This document shows, one piece after another, positions 22,101-33,400 of a stretch of DNA of 64,000 bases. Where the stretch lies: NCBI GenBank assembly GCA_032622095.1, contig CP136062.1, forward strand, positions 157,536,875 to 157,600,874, written 5' to 3'. This DNA comes from Siphonodentalium dalli (Eukaryota; Mollusca; Scaphopoda; Gadilida; Siphonodentaliidae). The first letter of the stretch is position 1, and every line of letters begins with the position of its first letter. Made by a program: the position numbers and the translations under genes. The notes beneath the pieces are model-generated. The model was not told where the DNA came from. It was given only the letters and a program-made list of their open reading frames with translations, and ran no database searches.

Positions 22101-24086
22101 TCCACTACATTATGACAACTAGGTTGTCTTCGAGCTGCCACTTCGAGCTGTCGGCTATGACTTGTCTTCCTTCATCTCAGTGTTCATGTTGAAATTGACA
22201 GTGCTGTGACTATCACAACAGAGATACATTCACTGACACAACATGATGCAGGTGCACGTGCTAGAGTAGTGCACATAAGCTTCGATATAAACCACAAGTT
22301 ATAATAATAACAACAAAACGTAGCAGCTATTATAACTCGACCATTCAATCCAGTTGACACTGTTATGATACATGTAGTTTTGAAGTATATACATGTACAT
22401 CTACACGAGAGGATATACTGCACGCACCAGAGTAATTCACAAGAGCTTCGATGTCAACAACAATGAATTGATGCCCCGCAGTGACGGATATTCACATATC
22501 TATACAATTCCAACTTACGGGTACAACTATTACAATTACACGGACCGATTCATCCCATGTTCGTCAATTTTCATTGAAACATGTGGATATGAGACATTGT
22601 CGCCATTCGCCATGATATCGCCCAGTTATTACGACAATTTACAGACCGGGGTCCACTGTTGGTTGGATGTTTTTATCAAACTATCTTTGGCTGACTCGCT
22701 GAGATGGATACTAAGTGTTTTAATACAAGTATACACAGTTTGATGTATCACGCTATCAAATTTCATCGAAAAATGTGTGAATATAGAAGTACGTTGTCGC
22801 CAAGTCATCACGCATAGTTATTTCAGGCTTTGCTGTTGTCTTGAAGGTTTCAATCCCAACAAGCAGTTACTGGTATATTTGTCGTGATGTATACGCATTC
22901 ACTGTTAAAAAAAAATGTGTTTCCAAGTGACTGGACAATTTCACGTCTTATATGCTCCAAAAAGTTTGTCATTAAGATGTTTTACTTTTACATGTACATA
23001 AATTTGAGTTTTAAATGTGATACATGTAGCTTTCTTCCTTTATGTATTAAAAGGCATGCCCGATTCATATGCTAGAATGGTCGCAATTAGTATTACTCGT
23101 AACTGAAGGGTGGGATTTGGAGCTACCTGTTGTATTATCGTGTTTTATTTACAGCCTTATTTATACAGTAGTCAGTGGAAGGTGAACACATCACACAGTC
23201 TCTTTCTGGATTAAATTCGACGAGGCAGATAACAAGTTTGATCCTCTACAAACTTCAAAGTTTCCTAAGTACTGTCTGTTACATTATGCATTGAGGAGTT
23301 AAGTTTCATCAAAACTATGATCGTAATAGAAGAACTAAGATGTATTTTTTCAGTTACAACTAATACTAATTTTGACCATTCTAAAACATATGAATCGTAC
23401 TGCCTATCGGGAGATCATATTGTCACCACGGGCTAATAATTATACGGTAAATTAGCAAATTAAGAGCAAAACATTGGTGGCGACCCGTGAAAAATACCAT
23501 TCGTCTGACCCTTATTTGTTACGGTCTTGATATTAATTAAACGGTGTTGAACCGTAAAAAATACAACGGTCTGGTTGCTACTGGTTATTGTCTGCCAGTT
23601 ACTTAAACAGTGTTGTACGGTGGAACATGCCACAGCCTGACCACTTGTTTAACGATCCAAGGTTGACACAAATGTTACGCGGTGGGACACCGTTAAAGCG
23701 ACGGGCATTTTTCGGTTGTTGTAATGGTTTATTCTCAGAAACATGTAACATGAGATATATAACATATACACAAGGTAGTGTGCACATAATTACACAGTAA
23801 TACAAATATATTTAAATTGACCGAAGACACGACGTGAACACATAAGTACATAAGTGCCAGTGTAAACCTGCAAGGAAATGTATATCAACTTCAAGTATAA
23901 GTAGTAATACAACGGTGTTATTTAATTTCCTTGATCTTAAAACCCTTCGTAATGTAAATTGACAGTTTATTCATTGTATTCTCGTTAGCGCCATTCAGAA
24001 AGTCATAAAACGCTTCATGGGAGCCAGTGTCCATATAATTTCAGGCATGTATCGGATTCTTAGCTCATGAAGTTTAGTGCAGTTCA

Positions 24087-25012
24087 TTATAAAACAATAG
24101 CACAATAGTAAGAAATGGTAACGCGCTCGAGATCATATATTATATACCTATGATTGTAATTATAGAATATAAAACATATTGGTTTCACGAATGACCAACT
24201 CATAGAATAAATCGCCTTGCACTTCTTGGCACCCCAATAACAATTGAAATTGAAATTCCCAACTACTCCTTTTACCGGACTCGGAATGAAATTCGTCTCC
24301 GCGTTCATTATTTACAGGCAAGACATAATCCACTATCGGCTTTATGTTGTGTTTTTCTCCATTTGCTCACCTCAATGGCCAATCTGTGGTTAGCAGTTCT
24401 TAATTTATGTATGCTAATATAAATATTAAAGGGCAAATTATAATATGCTGATAGGGAAGGTAAATGTTTCAATTTAACGTACAGCTCACCACGCGTCGAT
24501 TTCTCAACATCGTTTTTCCAGTTCAAATGCAATTGTTTAATTAGCGTCTGATATAGGCTAGATGTCATCGATTTAGTCAATGGGATGTGTGACTCTCAGG
24601 TTCGACTGAATCCAGTCACCTATAAAATTGATTTGTATCGTTATATTATTGGTGGTGTTTTTCCACTTTCGTCCATTGCAAATAGTAAAGAGTACATTTT
24701 CGAGGGGTGTCTGTCTCTATTGTCACTTGGAACCAATTTGGACCAGAAAGAGATCATTCGCTTTTTAATATGAAGTTCCAAGGGCCATCGCCCCAATTCA
24801 CCATAAACCATGTAGATTTGCGTACTCGATTTCGTGCCTGTTAGTAATTTACACAATTTAAGATGGATAACTTCTTTGTCTTTCGTATTTTCATATCACC
24901 ATTCTTCACAACCATATAACAAAATAGGTTGAATAAGATAATCAAATAACTTGAGTGATAGATCGACAGGTAAATCGTACAGTGTACACACATATCGTTT
25001 CTGAATATCAAA
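24087..25012 (-). pseudogene. Decayed LINE (non-LTR retrotransposon) reverse transcriptase C-terminal region
   Basis: On the - strand, in broken frames: about 25010-24900 reads LFDYLIQPILLYGCEEW (the thumb-end YG-E-W block); 24856-24641 reads STQIYMVYGELGRWPLELHI, KKRMISFWSKLV; 24580-24308 reads SIHKLRTANHRLAIEVSKW and C--C; and a shifted frame continues NERGDEFH. These are the usual post-RT blocks of LINE polyproteins ending in a Cys/His motif. Stops and frameshifts show it is dead. The + strand copy at 50890-51130 has the same blocks. Confidence 0.8.
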
Positions 25013-25153
25013 TTAACACCACGAGTGGAATTGGCGATCGACCGCACGAGCTAAAGCGAGTGGTGTAAATTTGGTATTCAGAAACATTAGGTGTGTATTC
25101 TGTTTATACCATAATCCTAAGAATAAGATTAATATTAGAAAGTTAGAACTTAA

Positions 25154-25535
25154 CCCTTTACCCAACAGAAGGGCCCTGTGCCAATGCATTCTCTTATATA
25201 TGCGAGTCGACCATAGGTCGCCTCGCATATATAAGAGAATGCATTGGCTTAACACATTAAAAATTATAAAATTGTTAAAGAATGTAAGAAAAAATGGTAA
25301 AAAGTGTTAAAAAAGATTTTTTTTTTAGGCCAATGCATTCTCTTATATATGCGAGGCGACCTATGGTCGACTCGCATATATAAGAGAATGCATTGGCACA
25401 GGGCATAACTGTAACTATCACAATGTGGCCAAGGAGCCGGTCCAATGATATCCATATGTGTATGGTTCTATTGAGACAGACCGAAGATATTTTAGGCTGT
25501 TGAAGCTTTATTTGGCCGGTTTGTTGGGTAAAGGG
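25154..25535. mobile_element. PiggyBac-type MITE, family B, with two 69-bp palindromes
   Basis: TTAA at 25150-25153 and 25536-25539 flank ends CCCTTTACCCAACA and TGTTGGGTAAAGGG (14-bp perfect inverted repeat). Inside are two nearly perfect palindromes, 25180-25248 and 25329-25397, built on GCCAATGCATTCTCTTATAT with TGCGAG and joined by an AT-rich spacer. The two are inverted relative to each other. There is no coding capacity. Further TTAA-bounded copies lie at 28427-28890 and 36640-37031. Confidence 0.9.
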
Positions 25536-26540
25536 TTAAAATATCGAAGCTATTTGTCAACATTTCAACCCTCCGTGGACCTCGCGGCAACAGTACACTG
25601 ATACTGTTACCTGCCGAAGGGATATCATATGGAACCTGAGGGAATTGTGAAAGTGCATACAAAGCTATTGAAATTTATGATAAAATTTTGTTGGTAACAT
25701 AATATCACATATACCACACAATATCACATATTTATGAAAGTATAACTATCTATTAACTTGTCAATTTAGAGCTATATTTTGCCATGAAATGATCAATACT
25801 GGTGTCACTGTAACGCGGCACTGTAGTCCCTACTGTGCAGGTATATCACTTTGTTGATCAAAACGTATCAGAAACATTTATTCCTTTATACACTCTGGCG
25901 ATTTAACAACGTATTCACAATGACCGTTAATAGTGTAGTAGAGCAGGTGATCATGGTATAAGCATGGTTTAAACCAACATTAAGGGCCGATTAATCATTC
26001 CAAGTTTAAAACTCTGAGTTTAGGTCGCGTTTAAATATCTATCCGTTAAACAGTCCAGAGTGTTAATACTATTGCAATTGTAAGGCAGTATGTGATAATT
26101 ATTATTTAAGTAATCTAACTCACCATAATGTCAGTGGTAAGATTCTACGGACCTTGGTAACGTTGTTTATCAGAGCTTCGTTACGATTTTTCGACATATC
26201 TTTGCGTATACTAAAGACTACTACAAAAAGTCTCCTCTCATATAATACCCTGTATCTCCTTTGTTATTCATCCGATTGTACTGATATTTTTGACTGAATG
26301 GAGAACATGATATATTCAGCCCAATTTGTGACTTAATTATCCCGATGATGTTTTGACCTTGTTCTGAATGTCGCTTGATTGGAAAATCTGTCATTTTCAA
26401 AAATCACACTTGCAGCTGTGACGCTCAAGTTGCTCAACTGACTCGGTGTTGGTGTGTTAATTGGGTTGTCAGTGTTGGTTAAGTGTCAATGACGCGGCCG
26501 TGTACAGTGCAGAAGACATATCCATATTCGATGGAACATA

Positions 26541-26775
26541 ACCCTTTATTTATAATACTCATTGACGAGTAGTCATCTTATGAATGTTTTAGAATATTTA
26601 ACTTATCATCTGAACAGGTCACACGAACTAATCGAAATATATCTATTTTATCAGTGTTATTTTACGTGTGTCTGCTTTTAGTACGCAAACATCCCTCCAA
26701 ATCAATAATATAACATTCGATGCAGTGTATACTATTATGAGTAAATGTGATAAACCCATTCAGCATACAAATGGT
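26541..26775. mobile_element. Decayed family A TTAA MITE
   Basis: It begins ACCCTTTATTTATAATACTC with ATTGACGAGTAG and ends about CCATTCAGCATACAAATGGTTAG. It shares CATCCCTCCAAAT and the internal order of the 16187-16457 copy. Both terminal TTAA words are mutated (ATAA and GTTAG). Confidence 0.6.
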
Positions 26776-26963
26776 TAGTACGATTTATAAATACAAATTC
26801 GATTTTCCAAACAATAATTAGTGGGGAACACGTTTTATTTACACTTTCTGCTGCATATATTTATATTTTGGTAAAATATATGAAAGGGCAATCGGCTGGA
26901 AATTTTCCAACAGTTGGACAGTTTGGGGAATACAAGTTGTAAAGTTCCAACTCAAGACGGGGT

Positions 26964-27124
26964 GCAAATGGTATGTTGCGATCATCGGAGTTTGGTGTAG
27001 TTAAATCAGAGGGGATGCACATGGTATGCGTGATCATGGGAGTTCGGTGTAGTTAAATCAGAGTGGGTGTACATGGTATGTCGCGATCATGGGTGTTTGG
27101 TGTAGTTAAATCAGAGGGGATGCA
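26964..27124 (+). repeat. Three-copy tandem repeat just upstream of the TRPM-like start
   Basis: The unit is about 53 bp with CATGGTATG-CG, GATCATGGGAGTTTGGTG and TAGTTAAATCAGAGGGGATG. The last copy ends about 85 bp before the putative initiator ATG. It could lie in the promoter, the 5' UTR or an upstream intron. No regulatory role can be shown from sequence. Confidence 0.75.
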
Positions 27125-27208
27125 GTTGGAAATTTCAAGGTGGACACCCCGCCAAATGAAACCATCTAACCACGTCCCTTCCCATTTATTTCAGTCGTTC
27201 CAATCAAC

Positions 27209-27466
27209 ATGGAAACAACAGCTGACTGTGAATCGGACAGTCCGACAGCAGTACCTCTCATACAAATATCAGGTTGTACAAACAACGAAACAAACGATGA
27301 TCCACCGGACAACCAGACAGCATCGGATATCAGCGTGGATATCAGCTCCCAAGACAGGAGGGGTTCAGCCCTGTCGTTAGCCTCGTCGGGGTGGCTTTCC
27401 GATAATGTTTCATCAAAATCAAGCTGGTCTGACGACGCTGACAGCTTTAAATCGTTGGACGGCGAG
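27209..27466 (+). CDS. TRPM-like exon 1: start and acidic, Ser-rich N-terminus
   Basis: METTADCESDSPTAVPLIQI through a low-complexity stretch with DISVDISSQDRRGSALSL and SSKSSWSDDADSFKSLDGE. The donor is GTACAT at 27467, phase 0. ATG 27209 is the first in frame after the in-frame TAA at 27167. A TTTATTTCAG just before it (27185-27194) suggests a spliced 5' UTR exon, or an earlier start in an upstream exon. Confidence 0.7.
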
Positions 27467-30400
27467 GTACATGTATATACACAGCACACTTAGCATGTCG
27501 TCAAAGTACATGCAATAGTTACACACAGACGAGTTCCTCAGACAATGCGACTAAATACTTATATATCATTAAAAACATTAAGATAATCAAGCTCAATGCC
27601 GGAACATTGTCGAAATATCTGCTCTGGGTAATCGGCAACATAAACGACACATTTCACGATGGGAGCTGCGCTGGTGCAGTATTAAATATCCTATGCCAAT
27701 GTATTCTCTTATATATAGGGAGCCTCGCACATATAAGAGAATGCACTGGCTTACAAGACCAAGGTAAATATTGTTAGGCCAATGTATTCTCCCAATGGGA
27801 GACCCGCATATATAAGAATATACATTGGCACATGGTATTCACCAAATTTCAGGAAGTTCCAGTCATGGGGATAAAAGGTTGATCATATATTTATGGTAGG
27901 GTGCTTTTTCTTGGTAGGTAAGGAGTGAGCATACGGTCAGTTTTACTTCTGGCGTTATCAAGGAACAACCAGTATTTTAATAGTGTAAAAATGGTCCAGG
28001 AGATGAGGGACCCTGTAGGCTGACAAATTAAATAAGTCGCTCTTTGAAGAGCGACTTATTTAATTTAGTATTTTAATATGTTGGAGTACAACTACATTGA
28101 GGCCTCAGTGACTATCGATCATATTCCATAAGTTCGAAACATGAAGACTTGAAGTTCTGAAGGGAACTTTTAAACATCGAAAACAATAGCAAGCATATCT
28201 TTCTTAATATATGCCCATTAATAATGCTTTTTTGTTCACATTCTGTGAAGGTCCAGATCTAGATTGCATGATTTAGGTGATTTTTGTGAGCCTATTTTTC
28301 ATTTCATCGTTTAAAATAATTCAGATTTCCAATTCATGTTGGTCGCGAAATTGGTTCCTTTATGACTAATACGACGTGTACCTACCATTCCGCGAGGATA
28401 CATCGATCAGAACAAAGTAGGGTTAACCCTTTACCCAACAGAAGGGCCCTGTGCCAATGCATTCTCTTATATATGCGAGTCGACCATAGGTCGCCTCGCA
28501 TATATAAGAGAATGCATTGGCTTAACACATTAAAAATTATAAAATTGTTAAAGAACGTAAGAAAAAATGGTAAAAAGTGTTAAAAAGTGTTTTAGGCCAA
28601 TGCATTCTCTTATATATGCGAGGCGACCTATGGTGCATTGGCACAGGGCATAACTGTAACTATTTTTTTTAGGCCAATGCATTCTCTTATATATGCGAGG
28701 CTACCTATGGTCGACTCGCATATATAAGAGAATGCATTGGCACAGGGCATAACTGTAACTATCACAATGTGGTCAAGGAGCCGGTTCCAATGATATCCAT
28801 ATTTGTATGGTTCTATTGAGACAGACCCAAGATATTTTAGGCTGTTGAAGCTTTATTTGGCCGGTTTTGGCCGTTTTGTTGTGTAAACGGTTAATTGTAC
28901 GGACATTATAACTGATACACAGTAAAAGGTCGCGTATCAAAATTACCTCGACGAGGTGGCCGGGAGGAGTTGATTACACCAATTACTTCTTCAATCAGTC
29001 TCTTTAAAAACCGACGAAAATTTTACAATATTTACATCTCTGGATAGCTCATTCATAATCAGTTACTGAATTGATGGAATTGCTTGCATTTCATTGGAGA
29101 GTGGCGAAGCACGCGCGTGATTTCATTGGTTTATGGCATAACAGATCACACCACAGATCAGTGGTCAATGACGTCAATTCCGCGTCGTTGTAGTAATGCA
29201 ATTTAGTGGACACGTGTGTTGTAGTTTTAGGTTCAAATGATACACTCTGTAGGAGGAGTTGATTTCACAGCTATAAGTGCATATTCACTCAACATTTTCT
29301 AATAAGAAAAGGGTCAATAACCTAAAATAAAAATAAAACAATTCAGTCAACACAATACCTGTTGCACATCTTCAATGTGTCAGTAACAATGTCCTGAAAT
29401 ATCGCCTATTATTGTGTGGTATTGCAGTTTCCAAAGTATCCACCGTTAAAACCGCCATAAACAGAAATAATATCAAAATATTTGATAGATTTTGTTCTTA
29501 TACCACGCATATTTATCGGATAAATAGCATGTTATTGTGAAAATCTTATTCCTCGTTAGTAAACAAAAGTCATATTATGATACAGTACAGTTCATGGAGA
29601 GTGTAACATACGTAAAACACTCAACACCGAAATGACCCCTCAAAGGGAACTTTGACTAAATTGGACACCATATTGTTTACAACATATCGATATAGCGCTA
29701 GCGAATCCTCGCTGCTCAAGATTTCGGTGTTTAATGGGTCACCGTGTATCACTCTCCCCAAAACATCACCACGGTGTTGAGTGTTTTGCTTATCACAAGA
29801 TCATTATACACTGTGCTATCAGTATGTTTTTGAGGAAATTCATAATTTTATAACTTTTGTTTCTAAATTATAGCCTACAACCACGGCATCTGTGCCACGT
29901 GATTGGCCAACCGTTACTCCGGGTAATGTCAAGCGAGATATCTGGGACGACGAGGATGTGCCAATAAATCTGGAGTGGCAAATTGGGGTAAGGTCATATA
30001 TATTCCCACCCAGATACATGTACACACAGAACTACATGCGCAATGAGTAATTAATTGTGGAGTAATTGTATACTCGCGACAGTAGGGGGGGGGGGGGCAT
30101 GAACATAATTTGATTTGATCGCAGCTGTAGCCAACAGTAACATCACGGCCACTGCCTAATGTACAAAAAATAAGTCAGAGTTCCGTGACTAGTTTGAGAA
30201 ATTTCAATTCTCGCCAATTCGCACACGCCAGACCTCTATCTGGGTTACAGTGTTAAAATTTGGTCGCAACCAGCTGTAGCTATAACGTATAACTTATATA
30301 GCCATATATTAACTCATACATTAATAGTACTGTTAATATTTTTCGTTCAACTAAATAGTACCACGATCAATGACATTGGGTTCCCATTGAAAACACATAC

Positions 30401-33400
30401 GATGAATACTTCGGAATTCCAACGATAACCAAGAGGGCCGCCGAAAAGTGCATACAAATGACGCTCTCAATTAGAATATTCAATGAACATTTTCAGCAAT
30501 ATTGACAAATTGTTTATACTTCAGCTACATGTATTACTCGTGATACGTTTCACATAAAAGTTATTCATTTCGGAAAATATGGCTGATAGGAAATTTCGAT
30601 TAAAAATCCAAAATGGTGGCCAATTTTGAAGTTGCTCCATATCCGAAAAGATATTGTGACACCATAGACTTGTGTAAACTCTCCTGCTTCAGTAACATAG
30701 CGTCGGTGGGCTACCAAAAGGACGTATACTACTTTTTGCAAATTTACAGTAGAAGCAAAAAACTTAATAAATCTCAAATGTGTTGTCAAAATAACAATAA
30801 TTATGTATATATACGTTCACACAATATGGAATATGCCCACTATGGTTAGATACATGAATTAAGAACTTTTTTTTTTAATATTTATTTTTATTGACATGTC
30901 ACCAATGTTTATGTACTTTTTTCTACATACGAGGTTTTGGAATAGTGGCGGTAATTTTTTTTTAAATTCCAGAATGTCGTATGCTAAACATTAAAGTTGG
31001 ATTATCTCGCTTCCATTGAGTGTATCGGAACGGGCCTGGTGTTCCTGCACTTTTCAGTTGTTGTGTGGTTGATATCCAATACTCTGAGTACTCTGACCAC
31101 CAAGATGTGTATCCAAATAAATACAATAGTATAAAATAGATATTTTGGAAAACAAACATTTTAGTCATTCAACCAAAATGAAATTGCACGATATTTTGGA
31201 AATAACAACTCAATAACGAGGGAAAAGGTATTTTTCAGATGACTAAGGGGCACATACTCTAAATATATTGTGTAATTTGAAACGGAGAATCTGATTATGC
31301 AAACAAGTTTTTTCCCGCCGCCAAAACTGGGTATACGTCCTTTTGGTAGCCCACCGACGACCGGTAGTTGTGTGCTTCAAATTTTCAAATTGGTTGAAAT
31401 TCCTGTGAGTAGTTCTAAACGACACAAATGCGTATATCATTCCTGCAAATATAGCCGAGGATACGGCATGCGTGAGTCAAGTGGTCAACTGTGCTAGGTC
31501 CTATTCATAGTGCTCCATAGTGTCATGGATATACTGCATGTATATCTATTGTTTACTAAAAGTTATACCTCATTCATTCATTCCCTATGATAGCAAGTAG
31601 GATTATCCTTAATTAATTTTAATATGATAGCACCATCAATATTCTACTATTATTTTCTGTGTCTTGTGGGTGTCTACTCAAATATATGTGAAATCACAAG
31701 GGACTGCTCACATGCCACTGAACATGAAACATGGAAAAGCCTCCGGTGTTTCGTAACAGGACTTTCATCTATAAGAAATGGGATTAGTATATTTAAAATG
31801 TATTGTGTACATGCTACATTCAATCAGTTATGTACCCATTGACTGCCAGGGTTATGCACAACATGTTATGTTTTATATAGTTAACCATATAACCATTGGG
31901 TCCCAAACAAAAATCAGACATTTGCATGACGTGGAACAGAAAAGAGCGTTCCGTGTTATTCTGGTCCTGATATGGTAGCAATAAAGAGCGTTTGTCTGAC
32001 ATCGGGCGAAACATTGAAAGCGGCTGAAAAATGGCTGTGACTTTGGCAAGGGTTTTTAACCCGGCATACCAACAGTTCGTGTGGTTATCGACCTATCGTA
32101 CCCGTCCCTCCAAATGTGACCGGGCATTTCAAATCCAGTCGGAAGTCGGGATTGTTTTAAATAAATGTTTCTTATAATTTTTAGGACATAAAATAAAAAA
32201 CATCCATTACCCTGCAGGGAGCCCCACACATATATAGAAGCATATAGAAGAGTATCGTCTGCTCATGTTTGTCTGGGGCTCTGTATGGGTGAAATTTATA
32301 TAAAATTGTTAAAGAATACAAGAAAAAATTATTAAAATTGTAAAAAATTGTTAGGCCAATGCATTCTCTTATATATGCGAAGCGACATATGGTCGACTCG
32401 CATATATAAGAGAATGCGTTGGCACAGGGTAAAAAAAATCCCGACTTCCGACTGGATTTGATATGGCGGGTCACAAATTACGTAAACAAAATTTGAGGTT
32501 CGAATTAGCCATGTCCAGTTTATGCGTCTGTCTGGGTTACATAATACTCGTAGAAAGGTATATAAGATATTTATCGACCTATATCGATACCGATACAAAT
32601 TCCAAAGCGAATAATATTATTCGTATTTTGGAGCGCAAACCGCCATGTGGCTTCAAACAGAATAATGATGCCAAAATGTTCTCATGATATGCTCGTCATC
32701 AGTTGCATCATGTTCCGACTCGTTAGGGATTAGTATAATTAAAATGTAGTTTATACATGTTACATTCAATTATATATATATATAGATTATATACCCAGTG
32801 ATTCCCAATGAATGTGGTTATACATAGCTGGTTATGCACAGTGGGGTAGTCTGAGGAGTCGTCGAACGGTGTTGGCTATAGTTCGTTGGTCAATCAATTT
32901 TGATAAACAAGATCCACCATTGTGGCACATCATGAAATGATATGGTTGCCAATTCTTCATCACCATCATTTTTTCCATCGAAATCATAAGACAATTAAAA
33001 ACTTGTCAATATTTAATAAGAAGGTCCTTAAGATATTTAGGTCCCACTGAGGCTTATTACCACCATTCTGTCGAACTGAGACAGTGTAGTTAACGAATAT
33101 CGATCACCCCATTTCTATTATATGTAACACGCATACATATATACATGTAATGGCCGTGTTTATTGTATTTACGTATACAACTCTGTAATGTCCAGAATAA
33201 ACTGAATTGAATTGCATTGAATTGTTGTGGGAAAACTAATCTATCAAGGTATTAACATACTATATTTCAAGGTTAGCGCATCGATTATAAAGTCGGGCAA
33301 AACATTGCAGTCTTCTACTTCCCTCTGTTTTAAAACATATTTCCCCTACGGGGATGACACTAAATTCACATCAATAATTGACAGCACTATCGCTTGATTT

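Larger units (their letters stand above)
13915..27208. other. Intergenic region of 13.3 kb between the two genes
   Basis: I recognise no gene here. It holds the repeats listed separately (dispersed repeat about 13920-14370, TTAA MITE 16187-16457, tandem repeats 16719-16877 and 17100-17207, foldback 17479-19119, LINE remnant 24087-25012, palindrome MITE 25154-25535, decayed TTAA element 26541-26775, promoter-side tandem repeat 26964-27124). The stretches 14400-16180, 19120-24086 and 25540-26530 are AT-rich DNA with only diverged repeat fragments (e.g. about 21180-21350, similar to 29420-29580). Confidence 0.7.

Noticed and set aside
22184-22743. Frames at 22184-22423 (-) and 22393-22743 (+, 116 residues) as a possible small gene
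   Set aside because: No recognisable motif, no splice or start context, and composition like the surrounding AT-rich DNA. They could not be supported.
25071-25455. Frames with a shared CQCILLYMRVDHRSPRIYKRMHW string at 25071, 25264, 28362, 32332, 36512 and 36628
   Set aside because: The string is the translation of the 69-bp palindrome of the MITE, identical on both strands, and not a conserved protein.
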